Below the pieces are notes generated by a model. It did not search any database, was not told where the DNA came from, and saw only the letters and a list, made by a program, of their open reading frames with translations. Made by a program: the position numbers and the translations under genes. A DNA stretch of 25,727 bases from a virus, in IMG/VR virus record IMGVR_UViG_3300028044_000066, positions 1 to 25,727 of that record; one strand, written 5' to 3'. Positions 7,281 to 13,270 of this stretch are shown here, piece by piece. Each line of letters begins with the position of its first letter. Within the stretch, counting starts at the first letter, position 1.

Positions 7281-7792
7281 TAAAATTTTTAAAATCCCGC
7301 GGTGGATACCCTAACCCAAATATGAATTTATATTTGGAGATGTTTGACATGACTCAATCAGAATTTCTCATGTCTATGAACGAGTCTTTAGGTGAAGAAG
7401 GTACCAAAACATTATTAAATAAGTCAATCAAAAAATTAACTAAAGACGGACCATTTAGGTTTAATATTGATAGTTTAGAACCTGGGTCATACGTTGAGTT
7501 GGATTTTACAAATTCATCCGTTTATGTTGAAGAAATTAATGATGAAAGATATGTAACAGCCATAATAGAAAATTGGGACATACCAAATTCAAATATAATC
7601 TACTCACATATAAATGACGATGGGGAAGAAGAGATAAAACATTTTGATATTGATGGTTTATTAGATTTTTTATGGGATGAAAACCCGTACGACTACTCCG
7701 ATGCATTAAATGAATGGATATCATTTCTTACAAAACAAATCAGTTCATATATGGGAATCCCAATAGGATTATCTGATAGAGTAAAAAAATAA
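7262..7792 (+). CDS. hypothetical acidic protein, 176 aa
   Basis: ATG at 7262, inside the last 19 bases of the six-CXXC gene, so translation is probably coupled. The protein starts with a compact helical part (FNGIVKFLKSRGGYPNPNMN, then SEFLMSMNESLGEEGTKTLL), followed by an acidic beta-rich middle (GSYVELDFTNSSVYVEEIND) and a C-terminal helical part. I recognise no family or catalytic motif. A strong + terminator follows immediately, closing a two-gene unit. Function unknown. Confidence 0.72.
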   Translation: MDFNGIVKFLKSRGGYPNPNMNLYLEMFDMTQSEFLMSMNESLGEEGTKTLLNKSIKKLTKDGPFRFNIDSLEPGSYVELDFTNSSVYVEEINDERYVTAIIENWDIPNSNIIYSHINDDGEEEIKHFDIDGLLDFLWDENPYDYSDALNEWISFLTKQISSYMGIPIGLSDRVKK

Positions 7793-7822
7793 AAAAGGTC
7801 AGCCGAAACTGACCTTTTCTTT
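7793..7822 (+). terminator. intrinsic terminator of the 6504-7792 operon
   Basis: Ten-base-pair stem (7793-7802 with 7809-7818), loop CCGAAA, then TTTTCTTTT. It begins directly at the stop codon. Confidence 0.88.
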
Positions 7823-7857
7823 TGGGACTGACCGAATGACAGTCAATCACTCCACCA

Positions 7858-7874
7858 CCTGACATTATGTCAGG
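7858..7874 (-). terminator. short hairpin after the 7878-8171 gene
   Basis: CCTGACA and TGTCAGG flank a TTA loop, a perfect 7-bp stem located 4 bases past the leftward stop. No T-run follows on either strand, so termination is uncertain; it could equally protect the 3' end or bind a protein. Confidence 0.4.
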
Positions 7875-7877
7875 AAA

Positions 7878-8171
7878 TTATTTGGTAACTAAAGCTTCCA
7901 CCTTAGATTTCATATGTTCTGACAAACTAAGTTCACCAACTGTTGGTGTAACCAAGGAAGTCAAAACAATAGAGTCAACCAAATACTTGTAAGGAATGTG
8001 AACCAAGAAGTCGGTACCATTGAAGAAATCTAAATCTCCTTTGAGTTCCAAACAACCGTGAACCATTTTCAAAAATAACTTAAACTGAACACCATCAACA
8101 AAAGTTTCATTCAAGAGGGTTCCGAACTTCTCGTTCTCAATCCGAATATTGTATGTGAAATTTATTTTCAT
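7878..8171 (-). CDS. hypothetical phage protein, 97 aa
   Basis: ATG at 8171, 97 residues, beta-rich N-terminus (MKINFTYNIRIENEKFGTLL) and a hydrophobic central part (YKYLVDSIVLTSLVTPTVG) that is too polar for a clear membrane span. I do not recognise the family. It has its own host-type promoter 18 bases upstream (8190-8221) and a hairpin just after the stop. A tRNA-like gene lies 109 bases upstream on the same strand and could be read through into this gene. Function unknown. Confidence 0.68.
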   Translation of the reverse strand: MKINFTYNIRIENEKFGTLLNETFVDGVQFKLFLKMVHGCLELKGDLDFFNGTDFLVHIPYKYLVDSIVLTSLVTPTVGELSLSEHMKSKVEALVTK

Positions 8172-8189
8172 ATCTGTTATTTAACACTA

Positions 8190-8221
8190 CAAATATAAAA
8201 AGAACTTTTCAATTCGTCAAA
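8190..8221 (-). promoter_or_regulatory. Bacteroidota-type promoter
   Basis: On the minus strand TTTG (8221-8218), 20 bases, then TATATTTG (8197-8190), a full match to both consensus boxes. It serves the gene at 7878-8171. Confidence 0.83.
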
Positions 8222-8280
8222 TCTTTTTTTAAAAAAATAGGGAACCTCGATTTTATGACCGTAGTCAACCCATTCTTAGT

Positions 8281-8352
8281 TGCGATGCCTTGGAATCGAA
8301 CCAAGCTATGTGGGCTTATGAGACCCATGGAACACCTTGCCCCCCGCCCGCC
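8281..8352 (-). tRNA. tRNA-Met(CAU)-like, acceptor stem defective
   Basis: Read on the minus strand, 72 bases fold as a tRNA: D stem GGGG with TTCC (two G-U pairs) around CAAGGTG, anticodon stem TGGGT/GCCCA with loop CTCATAA (anticodon CAT at 8320-8318), 5-base variable loop, and a perfect T arm CTTGG-TTCGATT-CCAAG (8305-8289). The acceptor does not pair well: 5' GGCGGGC against 3' GCATCGC gives three Watson-Crick pairs, one G-U and three mismatches. No CCA is encoded. The 5' end is only 3 bases from the stop of the HNH gene. It may be a decayed tRNA, a tRNA whose 5' end was replaced when the HNH gene arrived, or a tRNA-like RNA. Confidence 0.6.
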
Positions 8353-8355
8353 ATT

Positions 8356-8895
8356 TTATAACTTTAAATATCCGTGGTCAAACTCCCAATGATGGTTCGG
8401 ACAAAGTCCTACTAAATTATCTTTTGAGTTTATTTCTGTTATCAAGGATTCATCACTGAACGAAGATACAGATTTTATATGACAAACTTGAATGTGTTTA
8501 TCATAACCACAAACTTTACAAGTTTTATCTCCTTTATTTTTTTCATACACATATTGCGCATGTTTTCTAATTTCGGCTCTAAACTTATAATAAATCCCTT
8601 TCTTTTCAAAAAACTTTTTTTTTGTAATTCCATTAAAGAAACTAAATCTTTCGGGTCTTACAATCTCTTTTTTTTCTTCTTTTTGTTTTTTCTCTCTTTC
8701 TAAATTATTAAACTTAGCAGAACAAGAACTATTACAAAAATATTTTTTTCTTACTTCAGAAACTTTTTGGTTATCATTAACCCTTATTACCTCACCACAA
8801 GATTTACATATATTTGGTGATTGATAATAATCTTCTAATGATTTTTCTCTTCTTTTTTTATTTCCGATTTCAGCGGCTTTTTGGTATCTGTTCAT
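8356..8895 (-). CDS. HNH homing-type endonuclease with N-terminal zinc finger
   Basis: A 179-residue protein. Residues 30-58 hold a four-Cys zinc finger (CKSCG ... FCNSSCSAKF), common in HNH endonucleases that bind DNA. A basic Lys/Glu-rich linker follows (65-80). The C-terminal HNH core is clear: CKVCG (126-130), CHIKSVSSFSDE with His139, KDNLVGLCPNHHWEFDHG with Asn160, Cys165 and His168/169, which form the beta-beta-alpha metal site. It probably nicks or cuts DNA at one site and spreads as a free-standing selfish gene. It has its own host-type promoter (8911-8942) and sits directly upstream of the tRNA-like gene, a favoured location for such elements. Confidence 0.9.
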   Translation of the reverse strand: MNRYQKAAEIGNKKRREKSLEDYYQSPNICKSCGEVIRVNDNQKVSEVRKKYFCNSSCSAKFNNLEREKKQKEEKKEIVRPERFSFFNGITKKKFFEKKGIYYKFRAEIRKHAQYVYEKNKGDKTCKVCGYDKHIQVCHIKSVSSFSDESLITEINSKDNLVGLCPNHHWEFDHGYLKL

Positions 8896-8910
8896 ATATT
8901 ATAAATATCA

Positions 8911-8942
8911 CAAATATACCGAAAAACCACCACACAACCAAA
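8911..8942 (-). promoter_or_regulatory. Bacteroidota-type promoter
   Basis: On the minus strand TTTG (8942-8939), 20 bases, then TATATTTG (8918-8911), 15 bases upstream of the HNH ATG. The transcript could also include the tRNA-like gene downstream. Confidence 0.8.
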
Positions 8943-8966
8943 AAAATACCTCACAATATATTTTAA

Positions 8967-9036
8967 TGATTACAATCCCACTTCCCCACGGTCACCTATC
9001 CACGTCATGCGCTGGTTGTACCAGCGGGTGTAATCA
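8967..9036. ncRNA. candidate structured RNA of unknown class, 70 nt
   Basis: In the gene-free stretch 8896-9264, this block is closed by an 8-bp stem (TGATTACA 8967-8974 with TGTAATCA 9029-9036). It contains a second perfect 7-bp hairpin (CGCTGGT-TGT-ACCAGCG, around 9010-9026) and is visibly richer in GC than the flanking AT-rich DNA. Additional CCC/GGG pairing extends the closing stem on either strand. The size resembles a tRNA, but no T-loop or anticodon arm is recognisable on either strand. The strand is not certain; on the minus strand it would lie downstream of the 9065-9151 RNA and upstream of the HNH promoter. Confidence 0.45.
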
Positions 9037-9064
9037 AATTTTTAAAGAGCTAAACAACATCCGA

Positions 9065-9151
9065 TAAAAAATCCCACAACTTTCTATGTTTTCTCAAACA
9101 CTCGTTGTGGGATTGTGAACCGAGGATTTAACTCCTCTTCTTCCGAGTGTC
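9065..9151 (-). ncRNA. promoter-driven small RNA ending in an intrinsic terminator
   Basis: No ORF is present, but a consensus host-type promoter (9155-9186) points into it. The predicted RNA of about 85 nt begins GACACTCGG near 9151. It has a hairpin GAGGA/TCCTC (9137-9122, 6-base loop) and a 10-bp stem ATCCCACAAC/GTTGTGGGAT (9113-9104 with 9080-9071) followed by TTTTTA, a terminator with an unusually long 23-base loop. The 5' segment ACACTCG (9150-9144) is perfectly complementary to CGAGTGT (9104-9098) at the start of that loop, so a pseudoknot or a switch between two folds is possible. Its class is unknown; it could be a regulatory RNA, a decoy, or a defence or anti-defence RNA. Confidence 0.65.
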
Positions 9152-9154
9152 TCA

Positions 9155-9186
9155 CAAAGATAAAACAATTTTTTCAAATTGTCAAA
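9155..9186 (-). promoter_or_regulatory. Bacteroidota-type promoter of the small RNA
   Basis: On the minus strand TTTG (9186-9183), 20 bases, then TATCTTTG (9162-9155). Both boxes match consensus. The nearest downstream ORF is the HNH gene, which has its own promoter, so this one most likely serves the RNA at 9065-9151. Confidence 0.82.
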
Positions 9187-9212
9187 GGGGCTAAGTGAAA
9201 CTTTTTTGTGGG

Positions 9213-9235
9213 GTGTCTCTACCTTTCGGTGGAGA
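9213..9235 (-). terminator. hairpin downstream of the Nudix gene
   Basis: TCTCTACC and GGTGGAGA around a TTTC loop form an 8-bp stem with one G-U pair, about 30 bases after the Nudix stop. The minus-strand tail is CACCCCACAAAAAAG, without a T-run, so it may be a 3' stability element and not a true terminator. Confidence 0.4.
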
Positions 9236-9264
9236 TTATAAATATAGTTATACTATTGAAAAGT

Positions 9265-9693
9265 TCAATCTTTTTCAAAAATATTTTGTAAAATTGTTTT
9301 TAAATACACTCCTGTATCCATATTATTGACTTTGTCCAATCCAAAATACCCACATTCAGTATGTTCATGTCCATCTTGAGCAGTTTCAAGGTTAGGGTAC
9401 ATATACTCGTGAGTATTCAACAAATAAACATACATCATACCTTTTATACTACCGTCTGTCTTTTTCTTTTTTGGTAGTATACCCACAAAATCTAAATCAT
9501 AGTTATCTATGTTAATATCGGTCTCTTCGTAAAACTCTCTATATGCAGCTTCTTTAGTTGATTCATCTTTTTCAATGTGTCCTGAAGGAATTGACCACAT
9601 ATTAGGGTAAGATGACTTGCCGTTTCTTTTGCACAACAAACATTCACCGTTAACTTTAACGACCACACCACTCAACCTTTTATAATTTTCCAT
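9265..9693 (-). CDS. Nudix hydrolase
   Basis: A 142-residue Nudix-fold protein. The Nudix box is clear: Gly38, five residues, Glu44, seven residues, then REFYEETDI (52-60), matching GX5EX7REUXEEXGU except that the Gly near the end is Asp59. The metal-binding Glu residues (53, 56, 57) are present. The length is typical of small Nudix enzymes such as MutT-like pyrophosphatases that hydrolyse nucleotide diphosphates linked to another moiety. It is divergent from the DUF192 gene with only 14 bases between the two start codons. Substrate unknown; house-cleaning of nucleotides or cap removal from host RNA are known phage uses. Confidence 0.9.
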   Translation of the reverse strand: MENYKRLSGVVVKVNGECLLCKRNGKSSYPNMWSIPSGHIEKDESTKEAAYREFYEETDINIDNYDLDFVGILPKKKKTDGSIKGMMYVYLLNTHEYMYPNLETAQDGHEHTECGYFGLDKVNNMDTGVYLKTILQNIFEKD

Positions 9694-9704
9694 ATTTATA
9701 AATA
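9693..9704. promoter_or_regulatory. palindromic TATTTATAAATA between divergent genes
   Basis: The 14-base gap between the Nudix and DUF192 starts contains a perfect palindrome reading TATAAATA on both strands (T4-late core). It ends 3 bases before the DUF192 ATG and touches the A of the Nudix ATG, so any transcripts from it would be leaderless or start inside the genes. Confidence 0.4.
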
Positions 9705-9707
9705 ATC

Positions 9708-10058
9708 ATGAAAGTTAAAATAGACGATAACACCTTTAATGTAAAGGTTATGGACGATTACCGTAAACGTGCTGAGGGTATGATGAACAAAACTTTTAAC
9801 GAATATTTTAACGGTATGTTGTTTCTGATGACCGACCATACTAATTGTTTTTGGATGAAAAATTGTATAATACCTTTAGATATTATCTACATTGACGACC
9901 AAATCATATCAAAGGTTCACCACAATTGTCCACCATGTGTTGATGAAGACTGTGAGAGTTACTGTGGTAGAGGTTATATTATATTGGAAATTGAAGGTGG
10001 TACTTGTAAAAGTTTTAATATTAAAAAAGGAGATTCTGTTAAGTTTCTCGTTGATTAA
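9708..10058 (+). CDS. DUF192 (UPF0127) family protein
   Basis: A 116-residue protein with the DUF192 hallmarks: RAEGMMNKTFNEYFNGMLF near the start, then FWMKNCIIPLDIIYIDD (the family's WMKNT-PLDI-ID signature), and the C-terminal Gly-rich strands with a final KKGDSVKF. The family forms a small beta-barrel, often a secreted or lipoprotein form; here no signal peptide is present, so it is cytoplasmic or virion-borne. Between these it has a CPPCVDEDCESYC insert with four Cys, unusual for the family and suggesting metal binding or disulfides. Its last 4 bases overlap the end of the convergent DHH gene. Molecular function of the family is not established. Confidence 0.88.
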   Translation: MKVKIDDNTFNVKVMDDYRKRAEGMMNKTFNEYFNGMLFLMTDHTNCFWMKNCIIPLDIIYIDDQIISKVHHNCPPCVDEDCESYCGRGYIILEIEGGTCKSFNIKKGDSVKFLVD

Positions 10059-11467
10059 TTTTCCTTTTTACTTTCCTGAATTTTTTCCTTTAAGACTTTA
10101 AAGAACTCTTGTCCAATCATCTTAACAAATTTGATGTATGGTGCGTCATCTCTTTCAGGGTCATATCTATATGGTCCTGATGGTGGTCTTTGTGCTCTAC
10201 CCAAATAATTAAGTCCCGAAATATTGGTAATACATTTGTGTCCACCTGAATTGGCTTGAATCAAATCCCAAGCATTTACACCAATCTTATCCAACAATTT
10301 CATTTCAGGTTCACTTAACTCTGAGAATGGTTTGTCAATGATTGTTTTTAAACTATCTAATATTTGTTCTCCATTATCCATCATCATAATCTTACCACCA
10401 TAAATGGCATCAAAATCTTTGAATGTGAATCCAACTGATTCTGTACCCATACCTGATTCTGCAATGTATTTGATTGTTGATAATGGAATTGTTCTATCTT
10501 GAAGTTGTGCTTTCCACTTATTCAAAACCTCGTCTTTAACTTCTCCAAGATTTACACCTTTGAGCTCTCTATCTTTTTTGAATGGATTACAAGATGCTTG
10601 TACCAAACCCAAAGGCCACATGATAATCAAAAAGTCCGCCTCAGGATTGTTTCTAAAAGGAGTATATCTGTCGTAAGAACCAGTACCTTTCAAAGTTCCC
10701 ATACCATATTGAAGAATGATTCCATCTTCAACTTTCACATTTCGGTGATTTGCCATTGAGTCCATATAGTCTTTGGAATTTCTTTGGAGTCTTTCAGGTG
10801 TCTCGCGAGTGTTCACACTCATCCAAGTCTTTATGTTATTAAGAATTGAATAAAGTGACGGCTCAGAGTCCATCACTAAACTCTCTAAGAAACCTTTTTT
10901 GTTTTTAAACGCCAAGAGTAATTTGTTAGTCACTAACCCTAACAACATTTTGTTTCTCGCCAAACCTTTTTCCTTGTCTAATCTAAATAAAAAGTTAACA
11001 ACTTCTTTTGTTGTTAAGTCATATTTTGCAAAATCAGCAGAGTCAACAGTAGAAATCAACAGAATGTCTGAACTTGGGAACAATTCTTTTGGTGAAATTA
11101 TTTGAGATATAGTCTCAACATTTGAACGGGCTTGTCTAAATGATTTTGAAGCATCTTTTTCAGCACCTACTTGAGTATCGTGGTGGTCTGTATGAATAAC
11201 AAACATCGGTTTACCGTGAGCAAAATCTACTAACACGGGCATTACATCACCACTAGCATCAGGTTTCTTTACTGCAAACTCTTTTTCACCATATTGGATA
11301 ACCTCAGAATCTACAACATCAATACCATTATCCTCAAGGTATTTCTTCATAGCAATTGCTGTGGTAACACCATCTAAATCTTGGTGAAAATATATTTTAG
11401 CCTTTGGGTACCTTTTTGCCAAAGCATTAATATCACGTAAACCCGATTCTTTAATAATTTTTTTCAT
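10055..11467 (-). CDS. DHH-family phosphoesterase
   Basis: The ATG at 11467 overlaps the TGA of the upstream gene (TGATG), favouring it over a TTG three codons earlier; this gives 470 residues. The DHH motifs are visible: HQDLDGVTTA (28-37; motif with Asp30 and Asp32), VDFAHG (about 80-85), and HTDHHDT (92-98), which bind two metal ions. The family includes RecJ, nanoRNase/pAp phosphatase NrnA and cyclic-dinucleotide phosphodiesterases. C-terminal NSGGHKCITNISGL resembles the DHHA1-type GGGHxxAxG substrate loop. Likely hydrolyses short RNA, DNA or cyclic nucleotides. It ends a structural-type operon, which is odd for a nucleotide enzyme; degrading defence signalling molecules is an inference only. 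Confidence 0.85.
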   Translation of the reverse strand: MKKIIKESGLRDINALAKRYPKAKIYFHQDLDGVTTAIAMKKYLEDNGIDVVDSEVIQYGEKEFAVKKPDASGDVMPVLVDFAHGKPMFVIHTDHHDTQVGAEKDASKSFRQARSNVETISQIISPKELFPSSDILLISTVDSADFAKYDLTTKEVVNFLFRLDKEKGLARNKMLLGLVTNKLLLAFKNKKGFLESLVMDSEPSLYSILNNIKTWMSVNTRETPERLQRNSKDYMDSMANHRNVKVEDGIILQYGMGTLKGTGSYDRYTPFRNNPEADFLIIMWPLGLVQASCNPFKKDRELKGVNLGEVKDEVLNKWKAQLQDRTIPLSTIKYIAESGMGTESVGFTFKDFDAIYGGKIMMMDNGEQILDSLKTIIDKPFSELSEPEMKLLDKIGVNAWDLIQANSGGHKCITNISGLNYLGRAQRPPSGPYRYDPERDDAPYIKFVKMIGQEFFKVLKEKIQESKKEN

Positions 11468-11874
11468 CAATCCCAACCAAAATAATGTGCAATTTTATCA
11501 AATAAATCACCGTAATCAGAAATACACTGTTTGAATATTACTTTATCCTTGTCAGGCATCGCATCCATAGTGTCTTCACCCCACACACCATCAGCAGGAT
11601 AAACATCAATCATTGACTGGTATTTGACAATTGCCTGAGCACTTTTTGATTTTGGGTAGTTACCGATTGAACCGTCAATTTTCAACGGTTGACCGGCATC
11701 ATCCCTAACACCTTTTTTATTTAAAAAACATTGGATTCCACAATTGTAATTGTATCGTTCAATAGTGGTCATACCATTATTGAAATCTTCTTTCAAATAT
11801 TGTCTTGAGGTTGCTTCAATGTGCATGCCAAGAATTCTACTCTTTTCTTCCTCTGTTATTACAAACTTTTTCAT
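11467..11874 (-). CDS. small protein with peptidoglycan-binding-like domain
   Basis: A 135-residue protein. The N-terminus FVITEEEKSRILGMH (4-18) resembles a helix motif at the start of several phage structural proteins. Residues of about 45-110 resemble a PG_binding_1 domain: GIQCFLNKKGV, LKIDGSIGNYPKSKSAQAIVKYQ, then YPADGVWGEDTMDAM, with the typical D-G-x-x-G-x-x-T spacing. Two Cys lie in the first part (CGIQC). It overlaps the DHH start by one base and begins 1 base after the DUF5856-like stop. It could anchor a lysozyme or a tail tip to peptidoglycan. The domain call is by pattern, without a signal peptide. Confidence 0.68.
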   Translation of the reverse strand: MKKFVITEEEKSRILGMHIEATSRQYLKEDFNNGMTTIERYNYNCGIQCFLNKKGVRDDAGQPLKIDGSIGNYPKSKSAQAIVKYQSMIDVYPADGVWGEDTMDAMPDKDKVIFKQCISDYGDLFDKIAHYFGWD

Positions 11875-11875
11875 A

Positions 11876-12247
11876 TTAATATTTAAGAGTTAATAAATAT
11901 TTTAATTTGTTAACTAATCTTAACATCTCATCTCTAAGATTTAATAAATCAGTATCAAATTTTGAGTTCAGACCTTCAGTCATTGAAAACAAAAACTCAC
12001 ATATTCCATCAATAAAATTTTGCATAGATAATTTATTTATATCTTGAAACATTATTGAAAATTCTGCAGGAAACTCAGGTCTCCCATATTTTCCCATCAT
12101 GGCTTCAACAAAGTCATCAATCAAAACACCTAAACCTTCGTAAATGTCTCCGTATGCTTTATGTTTAGCATCAAACGTAGTTTGCCAATGTAAAAATCTA
12201 AATTGATTTTGAACTTGGACTAATTTTAAAATATATTCTTCTTTCAT
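11876..12247 (-). CDS. DUF5856-like (Dps/ferritin-like helical) phage protein
   Basis: A 123-residue all-helical protein. The stretch FLHWQTTFDAKHKAYGDIYE (18-37) followed by LGVLIDDFVEAMMGKYGRPE resembles DUF5856 proteins of T4-like phages: LHWQT..HKA.G..Y..L..LID.FVE...GKYGR. This helical bundle resembles Dps/ferritin domains, but the metal-binding residues cannot be confirmed by eye. Start and stop are coupled to neighbours: the ATG shares its A with the TAA stop of the upstream gene (TAATG), and its own stop is 1 base from the next ATG. The role of the family in phages is unknown. Confidence 0.75.
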   Translation of the reverse strand: MKEEYILKLVQVQNQFRFLHWQTTFDAKHKAYGDIYEGLGVLIDDFVEAMMGKYGRPEFPAEFSIMFQDINKLSMQNFIDGICEFLFSMTEGLNSKFDTDLLNLRDEMLRLVNKLKYLLTLKY

Positions 12248-13239
12248 TATACTGGACTCATTAATCTTGTTAATGCTGACGTAATCGGCGACATGGATAT
12301 TTTTTCACCCGTAGCAGCTAAACTCTGTGGTGATACTTGAGTTGTTGTAGTTCCACCCAACTCAGTTTTTAATGCTTCTTGACCTTCAGGAGTTGATTCA
12401 TACTGTTTCATCGCAGCTAACATCTGTTCCTTACTCATCATACCTGAAAGTTCTTCAGGTCCAACAAAATTACCAAGACCTAAAAAATCCAAAAATCCGA
12501 GATAGAATTTTGTTTGACCCATTAGTACTCTTGTTCTTAGAGAACTTTTCCCAAACAGGTCAGAGAATCTACCAAACCCAAGACCACCACCATAAAGGAA
12601 TCTTTGAAGGATGTTTGGTTTACCTAATATTGCCGGGTCCATAAACTTTTCTCTTTTCAAAGCAGATTCTAAACCTTGAACCAATTTCATTTGTTCTTGA
12701 GGTGTTTTGTTTACCATTAAACGTCTAACACCCATGGACCTTTTTGACGCACTACTAAATAAGTTTGACCAACTCTGAAGAGCTTTTTTAAATCCTGATA
12801 ATAATCCTCCCATATTCGGAATTTTATCAATTACTGTGTCAACTCTTGAAGTCCAATTCTGAGCGGTTTTAAATAATTTGTTTGCAGGTCCTTCAACTTT
12901 TTCTAACATCTTAAGATTCTTAAGAGCCAATTCAGTATTACCAGCATTAATGGCTTTTTCAGCATTTCTAAGGTACTTAGTCCCTTGACTTCCGGCTTTC
13001 ATAGTTCCCATAGCAGTTTTACCAACCGCATCACCAATATATGGTACTGCAGATATTAAAGACAAAAACGCAAATAGGGTATCACCCTGTCTATAATAAG
13101 AAATGGCATTTACAAAGTCAGTAATTCCTGTCGGGTCAACAATACCCAAAATATCCAAAACATTATTGTACCACTTCTCTTCAGTTAGTCTCTGTTTTAG
13201 ATTGTTAAGTTGTATTTCCGTTAATACTATTTCACCCAT
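12247..13239 (-). CDS. putative virion structural protein with hydrophobic GITDFVNA domain
   Basis: Open from 13353, but the sequence before the ATG at 13239 is antisense to a small + gene and hydrophobic, so MGEIVLTEIQLNNL is the likely start, giving 330 residues. The segment DPTGITDFVNAISYYRQGDT followed by LFAFLSLISAVPYIGDAVGK (about 35-74) matches a pattern seen in pre-toxin and virion proteins (PxGixDhxxaxxYxxxGD...AhxxhlxaiPxiGd), which are probably membrane-interacting. The rest is basic and helical with SWSNLFSSASKRS. It heads an operon coupled to the DUF5856-like, PG-binding-like and DHH genes. A role in virion internal or host-entry proteins is inferred. Family unconfirmed. Confidence 0.68.
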   Translation of the reverse strand: MGEIVLTEIQLNNLKQRLTEEKWYNNVLDILGIVDPTGITDFVNAISYYRQGDTLFAFLSLISAVPYIGDAVGKTAMGTMKAGSQGTKYLRNAEKAINAGNTELALKNLKMLEKVEGPANKLFKTAQNWTSRVDTVIDKIPNMGGLLSGFKKALQSWSNLFSSASKRSMGVRRLMVNKTPQEQMKLVQGLESALKREKFMDPAILGKPNILQRFLYGGGLGFGRFSDLFGKSSLRTRVLMGQTKFYLGFLDFLGLGNFVGPEELSGMMSKEQMLAAMKQYESTPEGQEALKTELGGTTTTQVSPQSLAATGEKISMSPITSALTRLMSPV

Positions 13240-13260
13240 TTTTTGAATATAAACACTAAT

Positions 13261-13268
13261 TATAAATA
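13261..13268 (+). promoter_or_regulatory. T4-late-like TATAAATA box
   Basis: Exact TATAAATA two bases before the ATG of the small + gene at 13271. If used, transcription would start at or inside the start codon, implying a leaderless message. Confidence 0.35.
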
Positions 13269-13270
13269 CT

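Noticed and set aside
8900-8907. TATAAATA box pointing + within the HNH promoter region, and one at 9237-9244
   Set aside because: Neither has a + gene downstream; these are probably chance hits in AT-rich DNA and lower the weight of the octamer elsewhere.
8967-9036. tRNA gene
   Set aside because: It has tRNA size and a closing stem, but no T-loop consensus, D arm or anticodon arm can be drawn on either strand.
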